Shown here piece by piece: positions 42,333 to 51,202 of a DNA stretch of 64,000 nt; positions within the stretch are counted from its first letter, which is position 1; each line of letters begins with the position of its first letter. The notes under the pieces were generated by a model. That model was not told the origin of the DNA. It searched no databases and saw nothing but the letters and a program-made list of their open reading frames with translations. Both the position numbers and the translations under genes were made by a program. This DNA is from Gemmata massiliana. GTDB lineage: Bacteria; Planctomycetota; Planctomycetia; Gemmatales; Gemmataceae. The DNA lies in contig NZ_LR593886.1 of the NCBI RefSeq assembly GCF_901538265.1, forward strand, positions 7,585,738 through 7,649,737, written 5' to 3'.

Positions 42333-43219
42333 CCACGTGTGCCCGTACCGGAACGCGGTGTACGAATGGGTCGAGCGGACCGGGTCCCGGTGCCGTTCGC
42401 CAAACGGCGTTGGACCCTACCAATACTCATCGACCTGTACCGCACGCCCGAACTCGACCGGGCCGAGAAGCACCCACACAAGACGCCGGCCCAACTCATG
42501 TGCCGACGGCTGCGCCTGTTGCTCCTCCGATTCCCGGACCGGACCTTCGTATTTACCGGGGATTCCGGGTACGGAACCCACGAGGTGGCCCGGTTCTGTG
42601 ACCGTCATCGCGCCCGGCGGACCCCGATCAGCACGTTGCACCCGGACGCCAACCTGTTCGCCCCGCCCCCGCCGTATTCGGGTCAAGGGCGGCCCCGGAT
42701 CAAAGGAGCTCGGGTGCCCAAACCCCGACAGGCGGCCGAGACGGCCTCACGCACCCGGTTGACCGTCGTGTGGTACGGGGGCGGCACCCGGTGGGTCGAA
42801 GCGCGCACCGGGACCGGGCACGGGTACAAGGGCGGGTGCGGACGGGTCCCGTTGCGCGGGGTGTTCGTCCGGGCCGCGACCGGCGCACACCGCGACGAGT
42901 ACCTGTTCACCACCGACCCGGCCCTCTGGGCCGATGCGGTGATCGGCGCCTACTGTGGTCGCTGGAGCATCGAAACCACATTCCAGGAAGCCCGGTCCGC
43001 TCTCGGGCTGGAGACCACGCGCGGCCGGCGGCGAAGCGAACGGGAGCGCTCGCGTGGCCGGGCAAGGCCACGGTCACGTTCTCCGACGCCCTGTGCGCCG
43101 TCCGCCGGTGGTTGTGGGACGAGGCCGCTTTGCCACAGGCCGGGGACGGCGCGGCCCTTCAGAAACTCCCGGACCCCATCCGCGAACTGCTACTGACTAT
43201 GCTCGCACCGGCGGCATGA
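42300..43219 (+). pseudogene. DDE transposase, 5'-truncated and frameshifted (right copy)
   Basis: Homologue of the left copy on the opposite strand: PFAKRRWTLPILIDLYRTPE, FVFTGDSGYGTHEVARFCDR, GQGRPRIKGARVPKPRQAAE, YCGRWSIETTFQEARSALGL. After LETTRG a deletion of roughly 35 codons and a frame change occur; the C-terminus (LAWPGKATVTFSDALCAVRR through LLTMLAPAA) is in another frame. Divergence from the left copy is considerable, so they are not a recent duplication. Confidence 0.75.
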
Positions 43220-43323
43220 GCAACGAGAATCGGCATCAGTCGAGGTAAGCTCGGACCCCGAACTTCTCGTGTCGAAACTCTCACGCTCTCGCCCCCGGGA
43301 CCTTCCCACCGGTTAACAGTTTT

Positions 43324-44338
43324 GGCTCATGAGGCATCAGAGGTGAGTCGGAGGATAATTCTCAGTGCGTCGGGTATGGCCTCTTTGAGGTTGTAGGCCC
43401 ACCGGAAGATGGCGACGTACGGACGGAGGTCGTGCTTGCTGATACCCCGGAACGTGCGCAACGCGGCCCACAATCCTTCGAGCGTGTCGTCATGCACTTC
43501 GCGAATCCCGTCCCCGTCGTCTCGGGTCCACTCCCGGTCAGCGGGAGTGGGGTTCACCGTCGCATGCCCGCGGTTACTCCGAGCTAACCGCCCGTACCCT
43601 TCCACTCGTCCGTGTACACCATCGCCCCTTCAACCGTCGATGCACGCACGAACCGAGCCCGGGGCGCCTGATCCGTTCGATCCACGACCGCAAGAGCGAC
43701 CACGCCACTTTCGCGGCTCACGATTCCAACCACCGGGGCCGGTCGTTGTCGAAGTTCCCGTGCCCCCGGTGCTTGTTGGCCCGGCACCGAGGTGGGGCAT
43801 CGGGGTCCGGATGTCGAGCCCCTTTTTCCCCCCGCGTTCGGGAACACCTCGTCGGCCTCGGTTGTCGGGCCCGCTTGTCCGGCGGCTTTCCAAGCCAATC
43901 CCTGAAGTCGGTGCCGGAGCGCGAGCCGGTGCTCGCGCTCCGGCACCGACTTCGCGGGCCAGTTGCGCGGTCGGTACGCCTGGGCAGATGCCCCGCAGGA
44001 TCCGGACCAGTTAGGTCGGCGAGCGGTGTGTCTTCTGATGTGGTGTGCCCGTGTAGGCGTTGAACACGGTCCCACAGTGGCGGCACCGGTAATCCCGCAC
44101 GGGCGCGCGGTGCCGGTCGTGAACGGACAAGGTGTCGTCCCGCTGGCACGACGGGCAACGTAGCCCGTCGGGGTGCAGCGTGTCCATCAGGAACGGGCAG
44201 CAGGCGTCGTCGCTCATTCGCCCGAGGATCGGGAAGGCCACCCGTGGGCGCTCCAATTAAGGACTGAGGCGAACCCAGAAGGGTAACTACTCCCGCTATC
44301 GAAAAACGGACCCATTCACCCCTGATGCCTCATGAGCC
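43324..44338 (-). mobile_element. IS1595-family (ISXO2-like) insertion sequence, inactive
   Basis: Perfect 17-base terminal inverted repeats GGCTCATGAGGCATCAG (43324-43340) and CTGATGCCTCATGAGCC (44322-44338) bound a 1015-base element; one mismatch later they pair for six more bases. On the minus strand the transposase starts near 44256-44217 with a zinc ribbon (LRCPSCQRDDTLSVHDRHRA, DYRCRHCGTVFNAYTGTPH), changes frame (YRPRNWPAKSVPEREHRLAL, ADEVFPNAGGKRG, VVGIVSRESGVVALAVVDRT), and ends in a third frame with REVHDDTLEGLWAALRTFRG and YVAIFRWAYNLKEAIPDALR. At least two frameshifts inactivate it. Confidence 0.9.
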
Positions 44339-44378
44339 GAATTTTTTAGGGCTTACCTCCGGGTAGTCCAAAGCGGTC

Positions 44379-44423
44379 CGAAAGCCTGCACCTGCGGTAG
44401 TCTACCGCTGGTGCAGGCTTTCG
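44379..44423. repeat. Inverted repeat at the integrase start
   Basis: CGAAAGCCTGCACCTGCGGT (from 44379) pairs with its inverse ending GGTGCAGGCTTTCG (44402-44423) over 22 bases with one mismatch and a 1-base centre. It directly precedes the ATG-rich start of the integrase remnant, where a regulatory hairpin or attachment-site arm would be expected. Confidence 0.65.
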
Positions 44424-45725
44424 CATGCCCCCGCGCTCAATCAGTCCCATCTTACCGCCTCCACAAATCGTCCGGCCAAGCAGTTGTTACAATCCGCACA
44501 GTTAGCGGACAGCGCCGCGGCGCGACTCTCGGGATCTACAACTCTCGGGAGAGTTGCGCCGAATACGGCCGACGCGTCGCCGAAATCGCGTCCACAACAG
44601 CTCCCGCTCTGGCCACTCCTCGACCTCACTTGCGCCGCGCATCACCGTAAACCAAGTGCTACTCGCGTTCCTGCGGTACGCGGAACCGCACTACCGCAGT
44701 TCCGGCGGTAAGACCACCCACGAAGTATTCGAGATCCGGCGCTCGGTTTGGATCCCCGCACTGGCCACGGTGCGCCAGGCGATGATCGACGCGAACTGGT
44801 GCCGCACCCTTATCAACCGGCGCATGGAGCGCATCAAGCGAGCGTTCAAGTGGGCCGCGAGCCAGGAACTCGTACCGGTCAGCGTGCATCAGGGCTACCC
44901 ACCACTGACCGGACTGCGGAAGAGTCGAACGGAGGCCCGGGAATCCGCGCCGGTAAAACCGGTCGATCCGGCACACGTCGCGGCCGTGCTCCCCTATCTG
45001 AGCTCGCAGATCCGCACGATGATCGAGCTTCAGCGCCTCACCAGAATGCGTCCGAGTGAGGTTTGCGCGATTACGCTCGCGGAAGTGGACCGCACTTCCG
45101 AGACGTGGGCTACCACCCCGCGCAACACAAGTCGGCGCACCGGGGCGCGAGCGCGCGATCCCGCTCGGCCCGAGCCGCGCTGGTCGCATTCCTGCTTCGC
45201 GACGCCCCCTGCCCGAAGGTCGCGCCTCTTGGCGCGATCAGCGACACAGGCCGGATGATAATGGCTGATGCGTACCAAGAGGCCGGGCGCGAGCGCGACG
45301 CGCGGTTGCGCCGCGACCTGAATCTGCCCGTTGTGTTCGTGGCTGGATGCGTCGTCGACCCGAGCGCGCCGCTGTTCAGTCCCGCGGACTCGCGCGAGGA
45401 GTGGGGTAAGGCAGCTCGAGCGAAGCGCGAGTCCGAGGTTCCGCCCTCGCAGATGAACCGTCGCCCCGCGCACCCGAAGAAGCAACCGGGCAAGGTGAAC
45501 ACGGTCGCGGCCTACGGGTACGCGGGGCGGAGCGCCGCGAGAAAAACAGGCGTCCCGAACTGGCACCCGAATCAGTTGCGCCACACGTTTGCGACCGAAG
45601 TGCGCAAGGCGCTGTGGCTAGAAGCCGCACCAGCCTCGCTCGGGCGCTCGCGCGCCGACGCCACGCGGGTGTACGCCGAGCACGACCTAGCACTCACGCT
45701 CCGGGTCGCGGCCGAAATGGGATCA
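44411..45725 (+). pseudogene. Tyrosine recombinase/integrase, frameshifted
   Basis: The sequence opens SVPSYRLHKSSGQAVVTIRT then AEYGRRVAEI in one frame, continues TVNQVLLAFLRYAEPHYRSS, WCRTLINRRMERIKRAFKWA and ELQRLTRMRPSEVCAITLAE in the next, and after about 45100 shifts to a third with QHKSAHRG, LFSPADSREEW and the catalytic box WHPNQLRHTFATEVRKALWL, SLGRSRADATRVYAEHD. The Arg (in MRPSE) and HxxR (HPNQLRH) of tyrosine recombinases remain. The region around 44690-44760 lacks about 40 residues expected for the family. It resembles the integrases common in Gemmata genomes; inactive. Confidence 0.85.
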
Positions 45726-45888
45726 GCCCCCGCGCCTCGACGGCGCGAGCGCGTGGTGGCTCAAATGCAAGGGTGCGGGGGAAACTTTCGACCCAGGAAT
45801 CCCAAAGGATTCAACCGATTCGCAACGCCGATCCGCTCCGGCCGTGGATCGGCCGCGCTGGCCACCACAGCGCAAGGTGATGACGTGA

Positions 45889-46576
45889 GTGAGGATGGAA
45901 GCCCGCGCCTCCTTCGACCCTTTGATGGCGGCCGACGCCCAAGAGCGGCACTTTTATGCCGCGAGCCGTCGTGCGTTCGTGGCGGACGGGAGTGTGTACA
46001 ACTGGTCGATCCATCGGGCTACTTCGCGGACTTCGAGCCGATCACTGACTTCTTGCACGCGGTCTGTTATGTGTATCGTTGCGCCCGCGTGGTGAGCATT
46101 GATGAGCCCAGCGGCTGGTCGCAATATCTGGTGTGGATGCGTGCATGTTGGGAGGGCCGAGTCGCAGAGGTGCTCTCGGAGTTAGACGCATGGCAAGAAC
46201 GTCTGGGACAACCTCTCAAGCAGGAGGACGGTTCGGAGTCGGCGGGTAGCGATCCGCGTGTGGTGTATCAGGGTCGGACATATTTGAGGAACAATCAGGA
46301 TCGGGTGGCTTATCCGCGTTACCGTTGGTCGGGTTGTCGACGACGATCAGTTTAGTGGAATCCCTGGTGGGCGAAGTGAACACGCGTGTGAAGAGTAAGC
46401 AGAAGTGTTGGGCACGTGGTGAGGGCTGCAAATCGATCCTGCAACTGCGAGCCGCCGTGCTCAGCCAAGACGATCAGCTCTGCCGCACCTTCGCACAGCG
46501 ACCCGCTGTCCCTTCCGGAAAAGGCGCCGGGCCAATCACAATACGGAATTACTCACCACGCAAAAACGCGGCGTGA
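45889..46576 (+). pseudogene. ISKra4/UPF0236-like transposase fragment
   Basis: The fragment spans three frames. Frame 1: SFDPLMAADAQERHFYAASR and RAFVADGSVYNWSIHR. Frame 2: FADFEPITDFLHAVCYVYRC, WMRACWEGRVAEVLSELDAW and YLRNNQDRVAYPRYRWSG. Frame 3: TTISLVESLVGEVNTRVKSK and KSILQLRAAVLSQDDQLCRT. The DYPRYR...GLPxTSSLVES...K..W pattern is that of ISKra4/UPF0236-type transposases. The N-terminal half is absent. Confidence 0.75.
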
Positions 46577-46604
46577 CCTCTTCACCTCACATGAAAGCCA
46601 TTGA

Positions 46605-46810
46605 AAGTTTCACACTGACGAAGTGAGGAGTTTGGTCGCTTCGTGGGATCGGGCGGCCAACCTCCGTATGGCCCGCGCGTGGTTGTCGGCTTCGACCTGT
46701 ACAAGCAGATGGATTCCCACGTTGCGTAGCGCTGCGAATACCTGCGGTGCTGAGCCGCAGCGAACCTCTGGCACGCTTCCTCACCCAACGTCACATCCCG
46801 CGCGTAGTGC
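46605..46810 (-). pseudogene. ISAs1-family transposase C-terminal remnant
   Basis: On the minus strand, LHYARDVTLGEEA is followed, after a 1-2 base frame change, by VRCGSAPQVFAALRNVGIHL and EADNHARAIRRLAARSHEAT. This is the C-terminal RDVTFGED...RSGxAPQVLAALRN block of ISAs1/H-repeat transposases. Nothing else of the element is visible. Confidence 0.7.
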
Positions 46811-46998
46811 AGGCTGTTTCAAGGTTCGTGTTTGTGGGAACACGGAAACTCCGATTACGCAGACTGGAAAAACAAAATTGAATTCAAGGCCCGGGTCGGT
46901 GGTGCCGATAAGTGGGGTACGGCTCGCCGGGCGGTTGTCAGCGTGGGGGACGCGGACGCCGTGCGGCGAGCAGCGTACACAGCGCACGGAGGCCGGAC

Positions 46999-47235
46999 AT
47001 GGTCCGCAAATTCATCTTCCGCAAACTACTACTGGCGTTGATCGCGGCCACCGCGCTGACCGCTAATAGCGGTTGCCTACTCAATCAGTATTCCAGCGAT
47101 CCGAATATCCGGATGCAGCAACTGCTGTATCAATCGGAAGATTTGCGGCAGATCCAGAACGAGTGGCGCCGGTTCTGGTTCAACGACCAGCCCAGCCACC
47201 TGACGCCCGAGCGCGTTCACGGCGGTATCTACTAA
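46999..47235 (+). CDS. Small lipoprotein, planctomycete-type
   Basis: A 78-residue protein starting at the ATG at 46999, six bases after GGAGG (46988-46992). The N-terminus VRKFIFRKLLLALIAATALT ends in the lipobox NSGC, so the mature lipoprotein begins at Cys26 with LLNQYSSDPNIRMQQLLYQS. The C-terminus FWFNDQPSHLTPERVHGGIY resembles a small conserved planctomycete lipoprotein family known to me only as hypothetical. It lies at the clean right border of the mobile-element graveyard. Confidence 0.8.
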   Translation: MVRKFIFRKLLLALIAATALTANSGCLLNQYSSDPNIRMQQLLYQSEDLRQIQNEWRRFWFNDQPSHLTPERVHGGIY

Positions 47236-47344
47236 GATCGCGTCCGCTGTTCCAACGGCTTCAACAGACGCGGGTACGGTGCCGAGTGATTTGACTCGGC
47301 ACCGTACCCGCGGAACTTGGAGCTTCTGGAACTCGGAACGTGGG

Positions 47345-50300
47345 TCACTGCCCGCCGGTACCGCTGGTCGGGGCCGTGTCCGGCCGAGCCGCGGTGCGCA
47401 GGCCGTCACCGGTCACGCGCACGCCCAGCGTCGCGGGCTTCCCGTTGTTCGCCACCTTCACCAGGATCACGTTCCAGCCCTGTTTCAGTTCGACCTCGAA
47501 CGTCTCCACGGGGGCCGCGGTCGAGCCGTTGATCCACGCGCGCCAGGGGTTCGTGCTGTCCAGGGCGATAGCGGCCTTCTGCTTCTTCGGTGCGAACACA
47601 TACGCCCGCACATAGACGGCCGGGGTGTTCGTCGGCGCGAACGCGGCTTTCAGATCCATCTTGCCGTTCGGCTCGGCCGCGAGGGGCTTCCACTTATCTT
47701 CCGTGATCGGGTCGATCTTACTGCCGCTCATATCGGCCGGGAACGGTCCCGCGACCGCCGAATCGACCACCAACCCGCGCAGCGATTCCTGTTCGGCCTT
47801 GCTCTTGAGGAACGCGAGCAGGTCGATGAACTGCTCGAACGTGATCTGCGACACCACGTTGTCGGGCATCAGCGAGAGCTTGCTCGGCGTCAGCGCCTCG
47901 ATCTCGTCCTTCGCGATGCGGTTGTCGCGCCCGTTCGCGTCACGGATGATGACTTCCTTCGCGTCGTCCTTGACCTTCAGGCCCGTGTACACCTTGCTGT
48001 CGGCCGTCACGAGCCGGTACGTCTGGAACCCCTCCTTGATTTCCTTGCTCGGGTCGACGATCGATTCGAGCAGTTTCTCGACGGTGTGAGTGTCCCACAC
48101 GCGCGTCAGGTCCGGGCCGACCGCCCCGCCCACGCCCTCGACCCGGTGGCACGTCGCGCACGCGAGCGCCTTCGTGTTGAGGTACAGCTCCTTACCCTTC
48201 TTCGCGTCCCCCTTTGAGTTCACCAGAACGCGGATCTTATCTACTTGCCCCGGTTCCAGCGAAAGGAGCAGGCCGCCGCGGAGCACATCGGCGCGGAGCT
48301 TGGCGAACGCGGGGTCGTCCGCGAACTTGTTGATCGCGTCGTTCACCTGCGCGAAGAACTCGCGCGGCAATTTCTTCGCCACGAACCGTTCGCCGATCAG
48401 TTTCGCGCCGGGCTTGGTCGCGGCCAATACGGTAACGGCTTCCGTCAGGAGCGTCAGGTCGGGTTGATCGAGTAGCGGTTCCGCCGCCGTGCGCGCCGAT
48501 GCGATATCGAGTGCGGCGAGTGCCCGGAGCGCCTCGGCCTTCAGAAGCGCGGGATGCTGACCGCTGAGCAGCGTCTTGATCGGCGCGACCGCGGCCTTAT
48601 CACCGAGCACGCGAAGCGCCTTCACCGCCGCGACCCGTTCCACCTGAGTGCGGTTAGAATCGCCCACGAACTCGATCAACTTCGGCGTCGCTTCCTTGAT
48701 GCGAGCCGATTCGATCGCAACGATCGCGGAGAGGCGGGTCATTTCGTCCGGGCGCGAGAGCAAATCGAGCACGAGATTCACCGCGCGCGGGGCGAGGGCC
48801 GTACCGCTTGCCGTGAACACATCGACCGCGGCGAGTAGCACGTTCGCCGGCTCGTTGGGGCGCTTCGTGAGGTAATCCGCGAGCGGGTCGAGCGAAACGG
48901 GCGGGTCGAACTGGTAGTTCGTGTACGATCGCACGAGGGTCTCGCGCTGGGCGGGCGTCACGTGCGGGTGGAGCATAATTTCGGGAATCGCGTCGGCCGC
49001 GGGTTTGGTCCGCAACCCAAGGAATACCTCGACCGCGAGGTTCGCGCCCTTGTCGTTGGTCTGCGCGAGCGTCAGTAGAGCGTCGATACCGGGTTTGCCC
49101 AGGCGCTCGATCGCCCGGACGTAAGCGTCCTTCAGGTACGCATCGGCTTCGGCGTCCTGGCGCAGCGAGTTAACGAGCGTTTCGCCGGACCCGTCTGCCC
49201 CGAGGCGCCCGAGTCCCAGCGCGGCCGCCCGGCGAACGGCCGGTTCGCGGTCACCGAGCGCCTTCAGAATCGCCTCGTACACGCGCTGGTCTTTCGGCTT
49301 CGCGTTGTACGCGAGACCGTCCACCGCGAGCCGGCGCACGTCTCCCGATTCGTCGTTCATCAACAGGCGGAACAGGTCTTCGACTTCGGGCGACCAGTTC
49401 GCTTGCAGCACGCCGAGCGCCACAAGCCGGGCGTCGCCGTCCAGCGCCCCAGAAATGAACTTCTTCAGCACGAGGTCGCGTGCTTTCGGTCCGCGGCGCA
49501 CGAGTTCCTTGCGGGCCTCGACGCGGTCGGTCAGGTCCGGCGCCGCGAGCGTCTTCAGCAAGTCCGCATCGGACTGCTTGCTGATCTTCGACCACGAATC
49601 CATTCCACGCCGCGCGAGTGCGGGTTGATCGGCGGTACCGGCCCAGGTTACGCGGTAGATGCGACCGTTGGTCCCGTCGCCGGAGAGCTTCCCGGCGCCA
49701 CCGGAGTTGGTGCGCCAGTCGCAGACGTAAATGGCCCCGTCCGGCCCGGTCATCATCTGGCACGGGCGGAAGAGCGGGTCGTCGCTCTTCATGAACTCCA
49801 ACTCGTTGGTGATCTTGAACGTGCTCCCGTCCGGCGCGACTTTGTACGCGCGAACCAGCTTTCGGTAGACGTCCGGGTAGTACATCAGCCCGCGATACTG
49901 TTCCGGGATGCGGGTGTCGTGGTAAATCAGCATCCCGGCCGGCGAGCCGCGCCCGGTCTTAATCATCGGCGGCACCTTACCCGGCAACTCGCCCGCGACC
50001 GCGCCGCGAACAAAGTCCGTTTGACAGCACCGCGCACCGATCCGGAGGCGCCAGCCGAAGTCCGCGCCCTCCGCCACGTGCATAATGCGGCAACCCTGGA
50101 ACTTGCTGCCGTCTTCTTGGTCGTTGTCGGTGTGGAACAGGTTGAACTTGTCGTCGTAAGCGATGTCGCGGTACGGGTTCCGGTAGCCGATCGAGTAGGT
50201 TTCCATCTTCGAGCCGTCGGGCCGACACCGGAAGACCGCACCGGTGCGCAGCACGGTCGCACGGCTCCCATCCGAGCCTTCCACAAAGTTGTCGTCGTCA

Positions 50301-50977
50301 CCGCTCGTGAGGTAGAGCAGTCCGTCGTTCCCGAGCGTGAGGCCGGAAACTTGGTGGTGGTGGAACCCACAGAAGCCCTGTGCGACCGTTTCGCGCACGT
50401 CCCACGGGCCGTTCGGCTTCGACTGTTTCCACCGGCGCACGGTCCCGCGCCCGGTGACGTAGAGCCAGCCCTCGTGGTAAAGGATGCTCGACGGCAGTTC
50501 TTCCGAGATGATGATCTGCGGCTTCTCGAACTTCCCGGTACTCGGGGAGTATTTGAACATCTTGATGAGGTCGGTGGTGAACTTCTTCATCGTCGCGACC
50601 TGCCGGACGGTGCCGTCGCGGTACCGGAAGGTCTCTTTCACCTCGAACCACCGGTCGCCGGTCACCGCGTCTGGGCGCCATTCCATCACGTACAGGTTGC
50701 CCTCGGGATCGAAGGTCATGCCGACCGGGTTGATGGCGTCCGGGGCATCAACAACGATTTCCGCTTTGAAACCCTCGGGCAAATACGTGCCCTTGAGCTT
50801 CGGGTCGAACGTGCCCTGATCGACCATTTTCACCGGAAACGGCGTCGGTTTCGTCGGCGTTTGGTTCGGCGCGAACTCCGGCGGGGCGGGGGGGGGAGGG
50901 GCCGCGGTCACGTCCGGTATGTAGGGTGTAAACCCCGTAAGAACGAGTACAAGCGACGCAAGGGAGAGCGTGCGCAT
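47345..50977 (-). CDS. PVC-type membrane-bound dehydrogenase with HEAT repeats and cytochrome c motif
   Basis: A 1210-residue exported protein. The signal peptide (MRTLSLASLVLVLTGFTPYI) is followed by a Pro-rich linker, then a six-bladed propeller/dehydrogenase domain (about 60-420: FKAEIVVDAPDAINPVGMTF, LYLTSGDDDNFVEGSDGSRA, GSPAGMLIYHDTRIPEQYRG, GPDGAIYVCDWRTNSGGAGK). HEAT repeats cover about 440-880, and a C-terminal haem-binding domain has CATCHRVEG (CxxCH near residue 941) and GPDLTRVWDTHTVEKLLESI. A final ~100-residue beta domain follows. This architecture is the 'putative membrane-bound dehydrogenase/haem-binding, Pirellula/Verrucomicrobium type' family, abundant in planctomycetes. Substrate, probably a sugar, is unknown. 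Confidence 0.93.
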   Translation of the reverse strand: MRTLSLASLVLVLTGFTPYIPDVTAAPPPPAPPEFAPNQTPTKPTPFPVKMVDQGTFDPKLKGTYLPEGFKAEIVVDAPDAINPVGMTFDPEGNLYVMEWRPDAVTGDRWFEVKETFRYRDGTVRQVATMKKFTTDLIKMFKYSPSTGKFEKPQIIISEELPSSILYHEGWLYVTGRGTVRRWKQSKPNGPWDVRETVAQGFCGFHHHQVSGLTLGNDGLLYLTSGDDDNFVEGSDGSRATVLRTGAVFRCRPDGSKMETYSIGYRNPYRDIAYDDKFNLFHTDNDQEDGSKFQGCRIMHVAEGADFGWRLRIGARCCQTDFVRGAVAGELPGKVPPMIKTGRGSPAGMLIYHDTRIPEQYRGLMYYPDVYRKLVRAYKVAPDGSTFKITNELEFMKSDDPLFRPCQMMTGPDGAIYVCDWRTNSGGAGKLSGDGTNGRIYRVTWAGTADQPALARRGMDSWSKISKQSDADLLKTLAAPDLTDRVEARKELVRRGPKARDLVLKKFISGALDGDARLVALGVLQANWSPEVEDLFRLLMNDESGDVRRLAVDGLAYNAKPKDQRVYEAILKALGDREPAVRRAAALGLGRLGADGSGETLVNSLRQDAEADAYLKDAYVRAIERLGKPGIDALLTLAQTNDKGANLAVEVFLGLRTKPAADAIPEIMLHPHVTPAQRETLVRSYTNYQFDPPVSLDPLADYLTKRPNEPANVLLAAVDVFTASGTALAPRAVNLVLDLLSRPDEMTRLSAIVAIESARIKEATPKLIEFVGDSNRTQVERVAAVKALRVLGDKAAVAPIKTLLSGQHPALLKAEALRALAALDIASARTAAEPLLDQPDLTLLTEAVTVLAATKPGAKLIGERFVAKKLPREFFAQVNDAINKFADDPAFAKLRADVLRGGLLLSLEPGQVDKIRVLVNSKGDAKKGKELYLNTKALACATCHRVEGVGGAVGPDLTRVWDTHTVEKLLESIVDPSKEIKEGFQTYRLVTADSKVYTGLKVKDDAKEVIIRDANGRDNRIAKDEIEALTPSKLSLMPDNVVSQITFEQFIDLLAFLKSKAEQESLRGLVVDSAVAGPFPADMSGSKIDPITEDKWKPLAAEPNGKMDLKAAFAPTNTPAVYVRAYVFAPKKQKAAIALDSTNPWRAWINGSTAAPVETFEVELKQGWNVILVKVANNGKPATLGVRVTGDGLRTAARPDTAPTSGTGGQ

Positions 50978-51202
50978 GGTAGGAAGGTCTCCGCCAAAGG
51001 GATGCGCGAGAAGGCAGGTGGGATGGGTAAAGATTACTGCGCGACGGGGGCAACGAGGAAGGCTAATCCGCGCGAACGGGGGCGGCTGAAGGAAGATTGG
51101 GGCGATTGAGCGGGTTATCCCGGGTCGAAGTGAGCGAACAAATGACGCGCTGATTCCACGCCAGTCTACAACAGACCGGCGCGAAACCGCAGAGTTGTCA
51201 CG
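50978..51202. other. Intergenic region, nothing recognised
   Basis: About 225 bases between two minus-strand genes. No open frame with family features, repeat or clear hairpin was seen. It probably contains the promoter of the PVC dehydrogenase gene. Confidence 0.5.

Larger units (their letters stand above)
41376..43243. mobile_element. Head-to-head pair of truncated insertion sequences
   Basis: Two homologous transposase genes diverge from a junction near 42330. The outer boundaries are inverted copies of the same end: TCGACTGGTGCCGATTCT (41376-41393) and AGAATCGGCATCAGTCGA (43226-43243), one mismatch. TAAGCTCG also occurs as a direct repeat at 41371-41378 and 43246-43253, which may be a target duplication or chance. 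Both copies have lost their 5' parts at the junction. Confidence 0.75.

Noticed and set aside
43620..44170. Plus-strand open frames within the IS1595 element as separate genes
   Set aside because: They are antisense to the frameshifted transposase and lie inside its terminal repeats.
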